This document shows positions 5,137 through 5,739 of a stretch of DNA of 5,739 nucleotides, in pieces (the first letter of the stretch is position 1; each line of letters starts with the position of its first letter). Source of the stretch: an uncultured Actinomycetes bacterium. GTDB lineage: Bacteria > Actinomycetota > Actinomycetes > Mycobacteriales > Nakamurellaceae. The position numbers and the translations under genes are program-made. The DNA lies in NCBI GenBank assembly GCA_937926105.1, contig CALANS010000121.1:1-5739 (forward strand), written 5' to 3'. Below the pieces are notes generated by a model that was given only the letters and a program-made list of their open reading frames with translations, made no database searches and was not told where the DNA came from.

Positions 5137-5739
5137 ATGACCGCTAGGGTCGACTTAGCGCGCGAAGTCGTGGCCGAGGCACTGCTCGCGACGCCGCTGG
5201 ATGGCCAGGTTCCGACGATGTCTAAGCTCGCCGCGCGAGCGCGCACCGGCGCAGGCACCGTTCAGGCGGCGCTCCGCTCGCTGGAAAGCAGTGGCCTCGC
5301 CAAGACGACGGCGCACGGCAAGTACGGACGCAAACTCGTCTCGATCTCCGTGGCCGGAACGTGGGCAGCCACGGGGCGCGGCTCGCTCTCGGGCGTGCTT
5401 CCGCTGCCGCAGAGCAGGGAGTTTGCCGGTCTTGCTTCGGGACTCACCGACTGCTCGGAATCGGCGCAGCTGGACTTGCAGTTACTGTTCCGCCAAGGTG
5501 CTACGGAGAGACTGCGTGCTTTGCGGGCCGGCCGGGTCGATTTCCTCATTTCCTCGACCGCATTCGCATTGCAACACCCGGATCTCGACTCGGTCGAGTT
5601 CTCGGAGCACACCTATTACCAGGACAATGCCGTCGTCGTCATCACTGCGGCCGGCGGAACTCCTAATCCGCGCGGACGAATCGCGATCGACCGCACTTCG
5701 TTCGACCACACAACACTCACGACGAATGAGTTTCCACAT
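5137..5739 (+). CDS. YhfZ-family transcriptional regulator (C-terminally cut by the window end)
   Basis: The first 201 codons of a regulator resembling E. coli YhfZ (about 300 residues), open to the last base of the window. Residues 1-70 form a winged helix: TARVDLAREVVAEALL, MSKLAARARTGAGTVQAAL (28-46; helix-turn-helix) and LESSGLAKTTAHGKYG (49-64; wing). From about residue 78 comes the YhfZ C-terminal domain, similar to periplasmic-binding-type ligand domains. Its hallmark SGVLPLPQSREFAGLASGL (85-103) matches the family pattern GVMPLPYTRRYEGLASGL, recalled from E. coli YhfZ. RAGRVDFLISS (130-140) and YQDNAVVVIT (161-170) continue the fold. Start ATG with GGGAGG upstream. In enterobacteria yhfZ ends a cluster of little-understood metabolic genes (yhfS-Z, including php). 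Here it points away from the GntR operon, so its targets may lie to the right, or it may act on both sides. About 100 residues are missing from view. Confidence 0.83.
   Translation, partial: MTARVDLAREVVAEALLATPLDGQVPTMSKLAARARTGAGTVQAALRSLESSGLAKTTAHGKYGRKLVSISVAGTWAATGRGSLSGVLPLPQSREFAGLASGLTDCSESAQLDLQLLFRQGATERLRALRAGRVDFLISSTAFALQHPDLDSVEFSEHTYYQDNAVVVITAAGGTPNPRGRIAIDRTSFDHTTLTTNEFPH

Noticed and set aside
1..5739. tRNA, rRNA, CRISPR array or complete insertion sequence
   Set aside because: No cloverleaf-like sequence, regularly spaced repeats, transposase or terminal inverted repeats were seen; the only mobile-element trace is the relaxase remnant.

Overview
This window comes from a high-GC Gram-positive bacterium, most likely an actinobacterium of the Gordonia/Rhodococcus/Nocardia/Mycobacterium type. 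That reading rests on the GC-rich coding style, an actinobacterial-looking MobF (TrwC) relaxase remnant, and an apparently leaderless promoter. It looks like an accessory region: a compact metabolic operon lies beside the decayed remains of a conjugation gene.

Layout. Positions 25-3618 (all minus strand, read right to left) hold a five-gene operon: a GntR/UTRA repressor, a PfkB-family sugar or nucleoside kinase, a BtpA/SgcQ-family TIM-barrel protein, a 235-residue protein made of two related small domains, and a 113-residue protein that is a single copy of the same kind of domain. Gene junctions are -1, -41, +8 and -8 bp, so the five are almost certainly co-transcribed and partly translationally coupled. 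One promoter explains the whole operon: a perfect TTGACA -35, a 17-bp spacer and a TACGTT -10 (3627-3655). A perfect 7+4+7 inverted repeat (3633-3650) fills that spacer and is a strong candidate GntR operator. This promoter places the regulator's start at the internal Met at 3618, read from a leaderless mRNA.

Positions about 3660-4828 (minus) are a MobF relaxase pseudogene. Its N-terminal Tyr segment, FDLTFSVPKS motif and HTH metal-binding motif are recognisable, but the reading frame is broken twice (near 4663 and near 3830-3852), and the C-terminal helicase part is missing. The operon promoter begins where the remnant ends. Positions 4829-5136 carry no convincing gene; they hold a perfect hairpin (4969-4987), a direct repeat and an AT-richer promoter region.

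At the right edge (5137-5739, plus strand, cut by the window end) is the first 201 codons of a YhfZ-family regulator with an N-terminal winged helix and a ligand-binding-like C-terminal domain.

Working together (inference): the kinase probably phosphorylates an imported sugar-like or nucleoside-like compound, the BtpA/SgcQ barrel acts on the product, and the GntR/UTRA repressor senses a pathway intermediate. The two small-domain proteins have no assigned role and are the least described part. The divergent YhfZ-like regulator may control a second operon to the right that belongs to the same metabolic island. The substrate cannot be named from the sequence.
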